Below are positions 40,466-48,452 of a stretch of 64,000 nucleotides of DNA, one piece after another. Made by a program: the position numbers and the translations under genes. Within the stretch, counting starts at the first letter, position 1. Each line of letters opens with the position of its first letter. Where the stretch lies: contig JAEUTH010000025.1 of the NCBI GenBank assembly GCA_016788165.1, positions 1 through 64,000 of the forward strand, written 5' to 3'. Source of the stretch: Bacteroidia bacterium (lineage in GTDB: Bacteria; Bacteroidota; Bacteroidia; AKYH767-A; OLB10). A model generated the notes under the pieces. The model was given only the letters and a program-made list of their open reading frames with translations. It was not told the origin of the DNA and did not search any database.

Positions 40466-41830
40466 ATGAGTAACAATAAGCAAGTAATTGTTTTAGGAAG
40501 CGGCCTGGTTGGCTCACTATTAAGCATTATTTTAACCAAGCATGGCTATAAAGTTAGTGTGTATGAAAGGCGCTTAGATATGCGAAAAGAAGCGATTAGC
40601 GCTGGCCGATCAATCAACTTAGCATTAAGCCACAGGGGTTGGGGTGGGCTACGCATTGCCGGTATTGAAGATGAAATTAAAAAAGTTGCAATTCCTATGC
40701 ATGGCAGGGTAATGCATGCAATTGATGGTAAAATTAGTTACCAGCCTTATGGCAAAGAGGGCGAATATATAAACTCAGTTTCGAGGGGTGGGCTTAACTG
40801 CGAACTTATGACACTGGCCGAGCAACACGGAGTAGAAATTAATTTTAATAAAAGAGCCGTGCATGTAGATTTGAAAAACAATATCGTTTTTTTTGAAGAT
40901 GAAAGTGGTTACAAATCTCAAGCAAGTGCAGATCTTATTTTTGGAAGTGATGGCGCTTACAGTGCGGCAAGATTGCAACTGCAGCTAACCGACCGATATA
41001 ACTACTCGCAATCCTATTTAGAACATGGATACAAAGAGCTAACCATTAATGCCGGAGCTAATCAAACTTTTAAGTTAGAAAAAAACGCCTTACATATTTG
41101 GCCTCGTGGTGGTTATATGCTTATTGCTTTACCTAACTTAGATGGTAGTTTTACCTGCACTTTGTTTTTTCCACACCAAGGTAAGCCCAGCTTCGAATCG
41201 CTAACTAATAAAGCTGAAGTACAAAACTTTTTTACAAGCATGTTTCCGGATGCAGTGGCATTAATGCCCAATTTAGTAAATGATTTTTTTAGTAATCCCA
41301 CCGGATCATTAATTACCGTAAAATGTGCACCATGGACATTTGAAAACAAGCTGATGTTAATTGGAGATGCTGCCCATGCAATTGTGCCCTTTTTTGGACA
41401 AGGGATGAATTGTGGTTTCGAAGATTGTGCTGTACTGCATAATCTGATAACCAAACACAATCATCAATGGAATTTGATAATGGCTGAATTCGAAAAGTTG
41501 CGTAAACCCGCAGCTGATGGCATTGCCGAACTTGCCGTCCAAAATTTTATTGAAATGCGCGACCTGGTGGGGAAGCCTGAATTTTTATTGCGGAAAAAAA
41601 TTGAAGCAGCTTTTAGTCAAAAATTTCCCCGGTTATGGAAACCTTTGTATAGTATGGTAACCTTTAGTGATATCCCTTACCACCAAGCATTAGCCGAAGG
41701 TAAAAGGCAGGATGCTATCATGGAAAAAATTATGGCCCTACCATTAATTGAAACTAATTGGGATAGTGATGATGTTATTAATAAGATGCATGCATTATGT
41801 ATAGCTAATAATGATACAATTGTGTTATAA
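40466..41830 (+). CDS. kmo: Kynurenine 3-monooxygenase
   Basis: A 454-residue FAD-dependent monooxygenase hydroxylating L-kynurenine to 3-hydroxykynurenine with NADPH and O2, part of tryptophan breakdown or de novo NAD synthesis. The FAD-binding motif GSGLVGSLLSI lies near residue 12. YERRLDMR and GRSINLALSHRGW are diagnostic for KMO. GDAAHAIVPFFGQGMNCGFEDC (about residue 293) is the second FAD motif. I place the start at ATG 40466; the TTG at 40436 only adds a Lys-rich leader of 10 residues before the nucleotide-binding strand. Unlike the eukaryotic enzyme there is no strong C-terminal membrane anchor. No other kynurenine-pathway gene is in the window. Confidence 0.93.
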   Translation: MSNNKQVIVLGSGLVGSLLSIILTKHGYKVSVYERRLDMRKEAISAGRSINLALSHRGWGGLRIAGIEDEIKKVAIPMHGRVMHAIDGKISYQPYGKEGEYINSVSRGGLNCELMTLAEQHGVEINFNKRAVHVDLKNNIVFFEDESGYKSQASADLIFGSDGAYSAARLQLQLTDRYNYSQSYLEHGYKELTINAGANQTFKLEKNALHIWPRGGYMLIALPNLDGSFTCTLFFPHQGKPSFESLTNKAEVQNFFTSMFPDAVALMPNLVNDFFSNPTGSLITVKCAPWTFENKLMLIGDAAHAIVPFFGQGMNCGFEDCAVLHNLITKHNHQWNLIMAEFEKLRKPAADGIAELAVQNFIEMRDLVGKPEFLLRKKIEAAFSQKFPRLWKPLYSMVTFSDIPYHQALAEGKRQDAIMEKIMALPLIETNWDSDDVINKMHALCIANNDTIVL

Positions 41831-41850
41831 GTATTTTTCTGAATGGCATT

Positions 41851-41876
41851 CAAATAACAGCTATTTGTTTTTTTTT
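41851..41876 (+). terminator. Weak intrinsic terminator after kmo
   Basis: CAAATA (41851-41856) pairs with TATTTG (41862-41867) around five bases, followed by nine T. The stem is short and AT-rich but the T-run is long. It overlaps the last codons of the convergent GH25 gene. Confidence 0.5.
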
Positions 41877-42694
41877 ATACATGCTTTTTGCAATGCTAAC
41901 TCAGTACCCTTAAAAACATTAACATCATAATAAGAAGCGCTGCCTATTAACCTTGCCTTATCGGTAAATTGCCAGAAAGACCAGTTAATATTTTTGCTGA
42001 TTTTTAATTGGGGTGCATAGTAATGAGCAATCCAAAACGTGTGGTGTTTAAAATCGTCAGCTAAATAAGTTTCGGTAAAATTAATGCTGCTGTATAAAAT
42101 AGGTTTAATACCATAGTTTTTTTCGAACATGGTGGCTATAGTTGTTACGGCAAGTTTTAATTCTTGTTTGCTTAACGTACCTATTTCTTCAACGTCAATA
42201 ACAGGGGGTAAGTCGCCCGGTTGCAATGTAACACTATTAATAAAATTTAATGCTTGCATGCGTGCACTTACATGTGGCTTAAAGTAGTGATAAGCACCAC
42301 AAATAATTTTATTTTGATGAGCCTGTTTCCAATTGGTAACAAATGTAGGGTCTTCCCAAAACAAGCCTTCGGTTGCTTTAATAATTGCAAATTTAAATAC
42401 TATGGTATCTCGGTTTTTGTCTAAGCCTTTTAGTGCATTCCATTTTATGTCATATTGATAACGCGATACGTCAATACCAAAAACTTTATAGTTTGCAGGT
42501 AGCATTATAACATCTGCTGTAAGTGCTTTCGATTTAGGCTCAAAAAACCTGCTGAGCATGTAACCATATCTGATTATATCTTTATGAAAGTATAATACAG
42601 TAAACAACGATAAAAAAATAAAAGCAGCCCAAAGCCATTTTTTATAGGAGGCTTTAAAATTTTTATGGCCTGTTTTTTTATTACGCTTTCTCAT
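41861..42694 (-). CDS. Membrane-anchored GH25 lysozyme-type muramidase
   Basis: A 277-residue protein with a basic N-terminus (RKRNKKTGHKNFKASYKK) and one hydrophobic segment at about residues 22-40, which likely acts as an anchor or uncleaved signal. The rest is a GH25 fold: FGIDVSRYQ (catalytic-site Asp), FAIIKATEG, NWKQAHQNKIICGAYHYFKP, and PPVIDVEE, whose acidic pair supplies the catalytic residues. GH25 enzymes cleave the beta-1,4 bond between MurNAc and GlcNAc. A role in cell-wall turnover is inferred from the family. It is convergent with kmo, with stops 31 bases apart. Confidence 0.9.
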   Translation of the reverse strand: MRKRNKKTGHKNFKASYKKWLWAAFIFLSLFTVLYFHKDIIRYGYMLSRFFEPKSKALTADVIMLPANYKVFGIDVSRYQYDIKWNALKGLDKNRDTIVFKFAIIKATEGLFWEDPTFVTNWKQAHQNKIICGAYHYFKPHVSARMQALNFINSVTLQPGDLPPVIDVEEIGTLSKQELKLAVTTIATMFEKNYGIKPILYSSINFTETYLADDFKHHTFWIAHYYAPQLKISKNINWSFWQFTDKARLIGSASYYDVNVFKGTELALQKACIKKNK

Positions 42695-42800
42695 TATACC
42701 ACCGTTATAAACTAAATATTTTATAACGCATTTGAAACGAGGTTGTTTTTATTGAGGCTAAAAGAAAAATCAATTAAGGTAGCTTAAGTAATAGCTACAA

Positions 42801-43220
42801 TCAGGCAATTACATTATAAAACTCGTTGAGCGTAACAATTTTTACTTGTTCAAAAGTGCCCAGCATCAGCAAATCTTTATTGTTGGTAATAATATAATCT
42901 GCCTTACCTTGTTTGGCTAAGGAAAGTAAAAAATCTTCTTTAGGATCGCGACAGGCAACCACTTTGTTTTTAATAATTGAAAAAGAACCAAATATTTTTA
43001 ATTGCGCCATTAGTTTTTCTGTATCCTTTTGTACAAAAAATGCTTTAAGCTTTGGCCTGTGCATTACAGCCAATAACTCGTTCAACAGTTCTTCACAGTA
43101 AAGTACTTTTAACTCCTGTTTTTCAATCAAGTCGTCCAGTTTCACAACTTTTTTGCTGATTAAAAACTGTAAAAATATATTAGTATCAATTACTACGCGA
43201 TACTTACTTTTTGGTTGCAT
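42801..43220 (-). CDS. PIN-domain ribonuclease, probable toxin
   Basis: A 139-residue PIN-fold protein of the 'putative toxin component, PIN family' type (TIGR00305-like). Conserved acidic residues for metal binding are visible: Asp12 in VIDTNIF, a Glu in the LNELLAVMHR helix, and Asp residues in CRDPKEDFLLSLA and ITNNKDLLML. PIN toxins typically cleave RNA. The start overlaps the preceding small gene by 17 bases, the layout of a toxin-antitoxin operon with the antitoxin first. Whether it is toxic is not known from sequence. Confidence 0.85.
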   Translation of the reverse strand: MQPKSKYRVVIDTNIFLQFLISKKVVKLDDLIEKQELKVLYCEELLNELLAVMHRPKLKAFFVQKDTEKLMAQLKIFGSFSIIKNKVVACRDPKEDFLLSLAKQGKADYIITNNKDLLMLGTFEQVKIVTLNEFYNVIA

Positions 43221-43413
43221 AACGTTTGTTTCTAACAGCTTCTACTTCTTCGGTTAATTCTTCTAAAGATGGAGCTTTATCGGCCTTGCTTCTTAATTTA
43301 TAAAGTAATTTACCCAAGTCGGTAGTGCTTTTTTCAACCACAACCGGTGTAGGTGTAACTACGGTGCCTGCTTTTGGTTTAGGTCGTGGTGCTTTTACTA
43401 ATGCTGGCTTCAT
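43204..43413 (-). CDS. Probable antitoxin partner of the PIN protein
   Basis: A 69-residue basic protein. The first 28 residues are a Pro/Lys/Val-rich tail (KAPRPKPKAG, VTPTPVV), followed by a predicted amphipathic helix region LGKLLYKLRSKADKAPSLEELTEEVEAVRNKRYA. The second half resembles the short helical regions by which antitoxins wrap their PIN partners, but I do not recognise a named family. Assignment rests on the 17-base overlap with the PIN gene and on size. An exact -7 promoter element lies just upstream. Confidence 0.7.
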   Translation of the reverse strand: MKPALVKAPRPKPKAGTVVTPTPVVVEKSTTDLGKLLYKLRSKADKAPSLEELTEEVEAVRNKRYATKK

Positions 43414-43426
43414 GTTGTATTTTGAA

Positions 43427-43434
43427 CAAAGATA
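43427..43434 (-). promoter_or_regulatory. Candidate -7 element for the antitoxin-PIN operon
   Basis: Read on the minus strand this is TATCTTTG, an exact match to TAnnTTTG, 13 bases before the antitoxin ATG (43413). No clear TTG lies at the -33 distance. Confidence 0.42.
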
Positions 43435-43465
43435 AAAACAATTTAAAGTTAGCTTAAACTATTTT

Positions 43466-44101
43466 TTAGTTCAGAAACGGATTGTGCTTTTTTTCATAAC
43501 CAATAGTGGTAGATTGGCCATGCCCCGGATATACAATAACTGCATCGGGTAAAGTAAACAGGCGTGTAGTTATACTTGCAATTAGTTGCGGATAACTGCC
43601 ACCTGGCAAATCAGTACGGCCAATACTTTGGTAAAAAAGTACGTCTCCACCAATTAAGGCTTGTGTGGGTTCGTGATAGAAACACATGCTATCAACACTA
43701 TGGCCCGGTGTACTTATACATTTCAAACTTGAATTGCCAAAACTTATAATGTCATTGTCGTATATAAAAGATTTGGGCTCGGGCGAAGTTCTCATATTAA
43801 AACCAAACGATTGGCCATAAACCGCAGCCAGTTGTAAGCTGGTTGCTTCCTTTGATGGAATGCGCAAATTGATATTATATTTTTCGGCAACAAAGGCATT
43901 GCCTAACACATGGTCAATATGGCAATGTGTATTTAAAATTAAAACAGGTGTCAAATGGTTTGCTTCAATAAAAGAAACCAAAGTTTGTTCTTCGTTGGCA
44001 TCATAGCATCCGGGATCAATTATAATACACTGCTTACTTTGATCATAAACGATGTAAGTGTTTTCTTGAAACCCATTAAATGTAAATGTCTTTAATTGCA
44101 T
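43466..44101 (-). CDS. MBL-fold metallo-hydrolase (glyoxalase II-like)
   Basis: A 211-residue metallo-beta-lactamase-fold hydrolase. The dinuclear metal site is complete: THCHIDHVLG (HxHxDH), TPGHSVDS, GGDVLFYQSIGRTD and YPGHG. The order and the short length match the YcbL/glyoxalase II-like branch, often annotated as hydroxyacylglutathione hydrolase. Bacteroidota usually lack glutathione, so the true thioester substrate is uncertain. I choose the ATG at 44101 (MQLKTFTF), since the 12 residues before it (ATG 44137) match no family start. It is divergent from the glycosyltransferase gene at 44176. Confidence 0.88.
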   Translation of the reverse strand: MQLKTFTFNGFQENTYIVYDQSKQCIIIDPGCYDANEEQTLVSFIEANHLTPVLILNTHCHIDHVLGNAFVAEKYNINLRIPSKEATSLQLAAVYGQSFGFNMRTSPEPKSFIYDNDIISFGNSSLKCISTPGHSVDSMCFYHEPTQALIGGDVLFYQSIGRTDLPGGSYPQLIASITTRLFTLPDAVIVYPGHGQSTTIGYEKKHNPFLN

Positions 44102-44175
44102 CACTAAAGTTAATTTATAGGGTTGCAAAAATGCCAATAAACTTGTACGGATATTTGAAAATAAAATAAAATTTT

Positions 44176-45315
44176 ATGGCAATAAAAGTGGTTATTTCAG
44201 TTATCAGTGATTTAAACACCGATCAACGTGTACACCGTACAGCGCATGCCTTACAGCAAATGGGTTTTGATGTTTGTGTGGTAGGCCGCTTATTGCCTAA
44301 CAGCAAACCATTAAGCAGAGGTTATAAAACAGTACGTTTTAAATTATGGTTTACTAAAGGGCCATTGTTTTATTTTTTTTACAACTTGAGGTTGTTTTTT
44401 TATTTGTATGGTTATAAACCTGCTGCATTGCATGCAAATGATTTAGATACACTGCTGCCTAATTTTTTAATATCAAAATGGTTTAATATACCATTGGTAT
44501 ATGATAGCCATGAGTTTTTTACCGGTGTACCTGAGTTGCAAAACCGCAAGTGGGTTCGTTTGATTTGGGAGAAAATAGAAGAAGCAATTTTTCCCAAACT
44601 TAAGTTTGTTTCTACTGTAAATGCCTCCATTGCAAATTTATATCAAAGTAAGTATAATGTGCAGGTTAGCGTAATCAGAAATGTACCAATGGCTGTTGAG
44701 TATCATAATGAAGATAAAATAGCTTTAAGACAAAAACTCAGTTTGCCGAAGCATGCTTTTATTGCAATTTTACAAGGAAATGGAATAAATGTACACCGGG
44801 GTGCCGAGCAAGCTGTTGCAGCTATGCAGTTTGTAGATGCATGCCTGATAATTGCAGGTAATGGAGATGTTTTGCCGCAATTAAAACAAATGGTTGCCGA
44901 TTTAAATTTAAGTGATAAAGTAATTTTTAAACCCAGTATGCCTTTTGCCGATTTGTGTAAATACACCATGGCTGCCGATTTGGGTTTAACCCTCGATTTA
45001 GATACTAATTTAAACTACAAGCTAAGTTTACCCAATAAACTATTCGACTACATTCAATGCCGCATACCCATACTGGCAAGTAATTTGGTAGAGGTTGCTA
45101 AAATAATTAAAACCTATGATATTGGTATTACTATTAATAAAGTAGTACCACTGGATATAGCAAAAGCTATTCATCAAATTAAAGGCGATGATTATATACA
45201 AGAAAAGTGGAAAATGAATTTAGAACAAGCAGCACTTGATTTAACTTGGTTTAATGAAAAGCAAGTTTTTTGCACACTGATTGAAAAAGCATTTGGTAAC
45301 CCGTTAAGCAATTAA
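44176..45315 (+). CDS. GT-B glycosyltransferase (GT4-like)
   Basis: A 379-residue two-domain glycosyltransferase. The N-terminal Rossmann-like half has SDLNTDQRVHRTAHAL (residues 12-27), HANDLDTLLPN and LVYDSHEFF; the C-terminal nucleotide-sugar-binding half has LQGNGINVHRGAEQAV, LIIAGNGD, and the donor-site region KLSLPNKLFDYIQCRIPILAS. The substrates cannot be told. It is followed after a single base by another glycosyltransferase, so the two are one transcription unit, likely for a surface glycan or glycolipid. A minus-strand MBL gene lies divergently upstream. Confidence 0.88.
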   Translation: MAIKVVISVISDLNTDQRVHRTAHALQQMGFDVCVVGRLLPNSKPLSRGYKTVRFKLWFTKGPLFYFFYNLRLFFYLYGYKPAALHANDLDTLLPNFLISKWFNIPLVYDSHEFFTGVPELQNRKWVRLIWEKIEEAIFPKLKFVSTVNASIANLYQSKYNVQVSVIRNVPMAVEYHNEDKIALRQKLSLPKHAFIAILQGNGINVHRGAEQAVAAMQFVDACLIIAGNGDVLPQLKQMVADLNLSDKVIFKPSMPFADLCKYTMAADLGLTLDLDTNLNYKLSLPNKLFDYIQCRIPILASNLVEVAKIIKTYDIGITINKVVPLDIAKAIHQIKGDDYIQEKWKMNLEQAALDLTWFNEKQVFCTLIEKAFGNPLSN

Positions 45316-45316
45316 T

Positions 45317-46444
45317 ATGCATCTACATTTGGTAAGTTTTGATATTCCTTTTCCGGCTGATTATGGCGGTGTTATTGATGTTTACTACAAACTAAAATCA
45401 TTAGCGCAAGTAGGCGTTAAAGTGCATTTACATTGCTTTGGCTATGGGCGCAAACAAAGTGAGGAACTCGAAAAACATTGTTATACAGTTACCTACTATC
45501 AACGTAATACGGCAAAATCGCAATTGTTTAACCGGTTACCTTACATTGTTGTATCGCGCGGAAATGAATTGCTGATACAAAACCTGTTAAATGATAATTA
45601 TCCGATATTGTTCGAAGGCTTACATTGTTGTTTTTATTTAGATGATGCCCGTTTAAAACACCGCGTTCGAATTGTACGAACACATAATATCGAACATCAT
45701 TATTATCAAAGTTTGGCCCGTATCGAAACCAATATTTTTAAACGTTACTATTTTTACAACGAAGCCGAAAAGCTGGCAACATTTGAGCAAAACTTAAGGC
45801 ATGCCACATACATTGCCGCTATATCACCCAACGATAATATGTATTTTAATAAGCAATATGAACATGCACAATATGTACCTGCTTTTCATGCACATACACA
45901 AATGTTATTTAAGCCTGGTAAAGGCAGCTATGCTTTATACCATGGTAATTTAAGTATTGGCGAAAACAACGAAGCAGCTTTATATCTTATAAATGAAGTG
46001 TTTTCGAAAACTACCTATCATTTAGTTATTGCCGGAAGCAAACCATCAAAAGCATTGCGTGCTGCCATTGACAAACATCAAAACATAAGCCTGAGAGCTG
46101 ATATAAGTGTGGCACAAATTGAAACACTAATTGCCGAAGCCCATATAAATGTATTGCCCACTTTTCAGCCTACAGGTATAAAGTTAAAGTTGCTCTCGGC
46201 ATTGTATTTAGGCAGGCATTGTTTGGTAAATGATGTAATGGTATCGAACACGGGCTTAGAGCCACTTTGTTATGTGGCTAATAATGCGCAGGAATTTATT
46301 GTAAAACTGAAACAATTATTTAAAAAATCGTTTACCCAAGCCGATTGCCAAAAACGCACTGAAATTTTATTGCAAAAATTTTCAAATGAAACCGGTGCTC
46401 AAAAGTTAGTGGCCATGATTAATAGCTATGTATATCAGGCATGA
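45317..46444 (+). CDS. GT-B glycosyltransferase, second of the pair
   Basis: A 375-residue glycosyltransferase. N-terminal part: LVSFDIPFPADYGGVIDVYYKLKSL, with a Gly-rich acceptor loop, and RTHNIEHHYYQ; C-terminal part: YHGNLSIGENNEAA, LVIAGSKPS and NVLPTFQPTGIKLKLLSALY (donor-binding). The family resembles GT4-type enzymes of Bacteroidota. The ATG lies one base after the previous stop, so translation is coupled. Its stop overlaps the end of the convergent ftsE by 10 bases (46435-46444). Confidence 0.86.
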   Translation: MHLHLVSFDIPFPADYGGVIDVYYKLKSLAQVGVKVHLHCFGYGRKQSEELEKHCYTVTYYQRNTAKSQLFNRLPYIVVSRGNELLIQNLLNDNYPILFEGLHCCFYLDDARLKHRVRIVRTHNIEHHYYQSLARIETNIFKRYYFYNEAEKLATFEQNLRHATYIAAISPNDNMYFNKQYEHAQYVPAFHAHTQMLFKPGKGSYALYHGNLSIGENNEAALYLINEVFSKTTYHLVIAGSKPSKALRAAIDKHQNISLRADISVAQIETLIAEAHINVLPTFQPTGIKLKLLSALYLGRHCLVNDVMVSNTGLEPLCYVANNAQEFIVKLKQLFKKSFTQADCQKRTEILLQKFSNETGAQKLVAMINSYVYQA

Positions 46445-47112
46445 TTAAACAAATTACCACGCTCGCACTTAATAACCCGCGATGGGTATCGTTCTATTAA
46501 TGCATAATTATGAGTGGCCATTAAAACACTGCGGCCGCTTTGTGCAATATCAAAAAGTAGTTTCATAATCTCATCCGAAGTTTCGGGGTCGAGATTGCCT
46601 GTGGGTTCATCGGCAATAATTAGCTCGGGTTCGTTTATTAATGCACGGGCTATTACCAAACGTTGTTGTTCGCCACCACTTAGTTCATGCGGCATTTTAA
46701 AGCCCTTTGTCCCTAAATTTACTTTACTTAAAACATCACGTATGCGGGCTTCCATTTTGTGTTTGTCGTCCCAGCCGGTTGCTTTCATCACAAACAATAA
46801 GTTGTCGCGCACACTTCTGTCGCCCATCAGTTGAAAATCCTGAAACACAATGCCAATTTTTCTGCGCAGGTGCGGTATGTCTTTTCGTTTTAGTTTTCGC
46901 AAATCATAATCGGCAACGGCACCTTGTCCGTGTTTTAAATTTAAATCGGCATAAAGCAATTTTAACAGACTGCTTTTGCCACTACCTGTTTTGCCTATAA
47001 GATAAACAAACTCACCTTTATTAATTTGCAATACAATATTATTAAGTATCAGATTTTTATCCTGATATACTGAAACATTGTTTAAGTTAATTACCATATC
47101 TTCTGTTAGCAT
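46435..47112 (-). CDS. ftsE: Cell-division ABC ATPase FtsE
   Basis: A 225-residue ATPase that, with the membrane protein FtsX, controls septal peptidoglycan hydrolases. Motifs in order: Walker A GKTGSGKSS (about residues 39-47), Q-loop VFQDFQLM, signature LSGGEQQR, Walker B LIIADEPTGNLDPE and the H-loop ATHNY. The segment LMGDRSVRDNLLF is characteristic of FtsE. The ATG at 47112 is used; MVINLNN at 47097 is an alternative start. ftsX is not adjacent in this window, unlike in many bacteria. Confidence 0.92.
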   Translation of the reverse strand: MLTEDMVINLNNVSVYQDKNLILNNIVLQINKGEFVYLIGKTGSGKSSLLKLLYADLNLKHGQGAVADYDLRKLKRKDIPHLRRKIGIVFQDFQLMGDRSVRDNLLFVMKATGWDDKHKMEARIRDVLSKVNLGTKGFKMPHELSGGEQQRLVIARALINEPELIIADEPTGNLDPETSDEIMKLLFDIAQSGRSVLMATHNYALIERYPSRVIKCERGNLFNHA

Positions 47113-47157
47113 CCTGTTGTATAAATGTATGTATAGTAACAGTTAAATTTTGGGAGA

Positions 47158-47364
47158 TTAAAATTCCAAAGCCTGTACTTTGCCAAAAGGCATTTCATTT
47201 ATAATTTTAATAAGCTCTGCTTCGCGGTCGGCAAAGCCACATTTTATAAGTGCTTTCTCTGGTCGGTCAACTCTGAAGTAGGCAATTAATGTGAAATGTG
47301 CATCACGCAGTTGTACATAATCTGGAATTTTTGCAGCGCCTTTTATTTTTAAAATATAAATCAT
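47158..47364 (-). CDS. Small conserved-looking protein of unknown function
   Basis: A 68-residue product starting MIYILKIKGAAKIPDY and continuing LRDAHFTLIAYFRVD, then RPEKALIKCGF and a C-terminal helix. The composition is protein-like (balanced charged residues, strand and helix alternation). The longer frame up to 47412 needs a TTG or an ATG at 47385, but an exact -7 element (47387-47394, minus strand TATGTTTG) lies on the 47385 start, so the 47364 ATG is preferred. I do not recognise a characterised family. It sits 45 bases upstream of ftsE on the same strand and may be in the same operon. Confidence 0.65.
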   Translation of the reverse strand: MIYILKIKGAAKIPDYVQLRDAHFTLIAYFRVDRPEKALIKCGFADREAELIKIINEMPFGKVQALEF

Positions 47365-47386
47365 TTGAAACAGCAACTTGTGCATA

Positions 47387-47394
47387 CAAACATA
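47387..47394 (-). promoter_or_regulatory. Candidate -7 element upstream of the small gene and ftsE
   Basis: TATGTTTG on the minus strand, an exact TAnnTTTG match. TTG appears 15 bases further upstream (47410-47412), somewhat closer than the usual 17-19. Confidence 0.4.
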
Positions 47395-47458
47395 GTTTAA
47401 TACGCATGGCAAAAAATGGTTGTTTCTATTTAAATATGTACAATGTTTTGTTAGGAAA

Positions 47459-47496
47459 ATAAAATGCCGTTTGACTTAAGCCAAACGACATTTTAT
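47459..47496 (-). terminator. Intrinsic terminator after the 47499 lipoprotein gene
   Basis: CGTTTG/CAAACG core with flanking AAAATG/CATTTT pairing around one mismatch, making a stem of about 15 pairs; on the minus strand it is followed by a T-rich tract. It lies directly after the lipoprotein stop at 47499. Confidence 0.8.
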
Positions 47497-47498
47497 AA

Positions 47499-48341
47499 TT
47501 AAGGTTTCAGTGTAATGTTATACGTATTGCCATTTACGGTTAATGTTGCCTGGTTATCGCAAACACCGGCTGTGCCAAAGTTTATGGTACGTGTAGGTTT
47601 GCCCGATGGTGTAAAATCTAACGTGCCTGCTTGTATATAGTCGCAACCCCAAGCCACATACAATGGCACGGTTACAGTCGAAATAAAACTATGGCCATTG
47701 CTGTTGCTGCCGGTAGTGGTACCCATAATTTCAAAGGCATCATCGTTACGGTTGTTTAAGGTGTTTTGACCTGTAACCCAGGTGCGCAAACGTGTGGCAT
47801 CCCAGGTTATAAAGCTACTGTCGGGTCGGGTAATTTTGGCTTGCTGTACATTAACAGTCCATTGCATTTGCCCGCTACTGTTATTACCTAAATTGGTAAT
47901 GGTTTTAGTGCCGGTTACTTTGTTATTGTTTACAAAATAATTGTCGAAACCAATGGTAACAATGGTGGCCACCTGCCGATATGGGCCTGTAAAGTTTGCA
48001 ATTATTTTACCCCTGCGTAGTGTATTGCCATTAGCACTGCAATTGGTGTTTCCATAGTCAATAATTACGGTCTTTGGCCAACTCCCGTTAGTGGTAATAA
48101 TGCTGATAGTGGGGCAAGTACCCGATGGGCTTAACGAAGTTAACGGATCAATATCAGCGCTACGCATAGCTGCATCGTCAACCTGTTGTAATACATCATC
48201 GGTTACGTTTTGTGATGCAGCATTATCGCGCGATACTTCTGTTGCCGATTCCAATTCGTCTGTATCATTTTTACGGCAACCTGAAATAATAACGGCAAGT
48301 GTTATCAATAGCATCATGCTGGTATTCAAGTAATTTTTCAT
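47499..48341 (-). CDS. Lipoprotein of unknown function
   Basis: A 280-residue lipoprotein with signal segment MMLLITLAVIISGC giving Cys22 as the lipid site, followed by an acidic linker (KNDTDELESATEVSRDNAAS) of the kind that can export lipoproteins to the surface in Bacteroidota (no clear LES motif). The mature body (residues 75-280) is beta-rich with repeated T-x-T-x-G elements, for example KVTGTKTITNLGNNSSGQMQWTVNV and FEIMGTTTGSNSNGHSFIS, ending NITLKP. I recognise no characterised domain, although similar proteins are common hypotheticals in this phylum. It ends in a terminator and lies downstream of the two SpoIIE genes on the same strand. Confidence 0.8.
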   Translation of the reverse strand: MKNYLNTSMMLLITLAVIISGCRKNDTDELESATEVSRDNAASQNVTDDVLQQVDDAAMRSADIDPLTSLSPSGTCPTISIITTNGSWPKTVIIDYGNTNCSANGNTLRRGKIIANFTGPYRQVATIVTIGFDNYFVNNNKVTGTKTITNLGNNSSGQMQWTVNVQQAKITRPDSSFITWDATRLRTWVTGQNTLNNRNDDAFEIMGTTTGSNSNGHSFISTVTVPLYVAWGCDYIQAGTLDFTPSGKPTRTINFGTAGVCDNQATLTVNGNTYNITLKP

Positions 48342-48452
48342 AGCTTAATAAGTTTATATGTTTAAGTTAAAGCAAGGCGCTACTTGCTGTTTGCACATGC
48401 ATGGTTAGGATGCAAATACAAAACGAAGGTTTAATGCGATAAAAAATTATTG

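Noticed and set aside
46514-46834. 106-codon plus-strand frame opposite ftsE
   Set aside because: Shadow of the ftsE coding strand.
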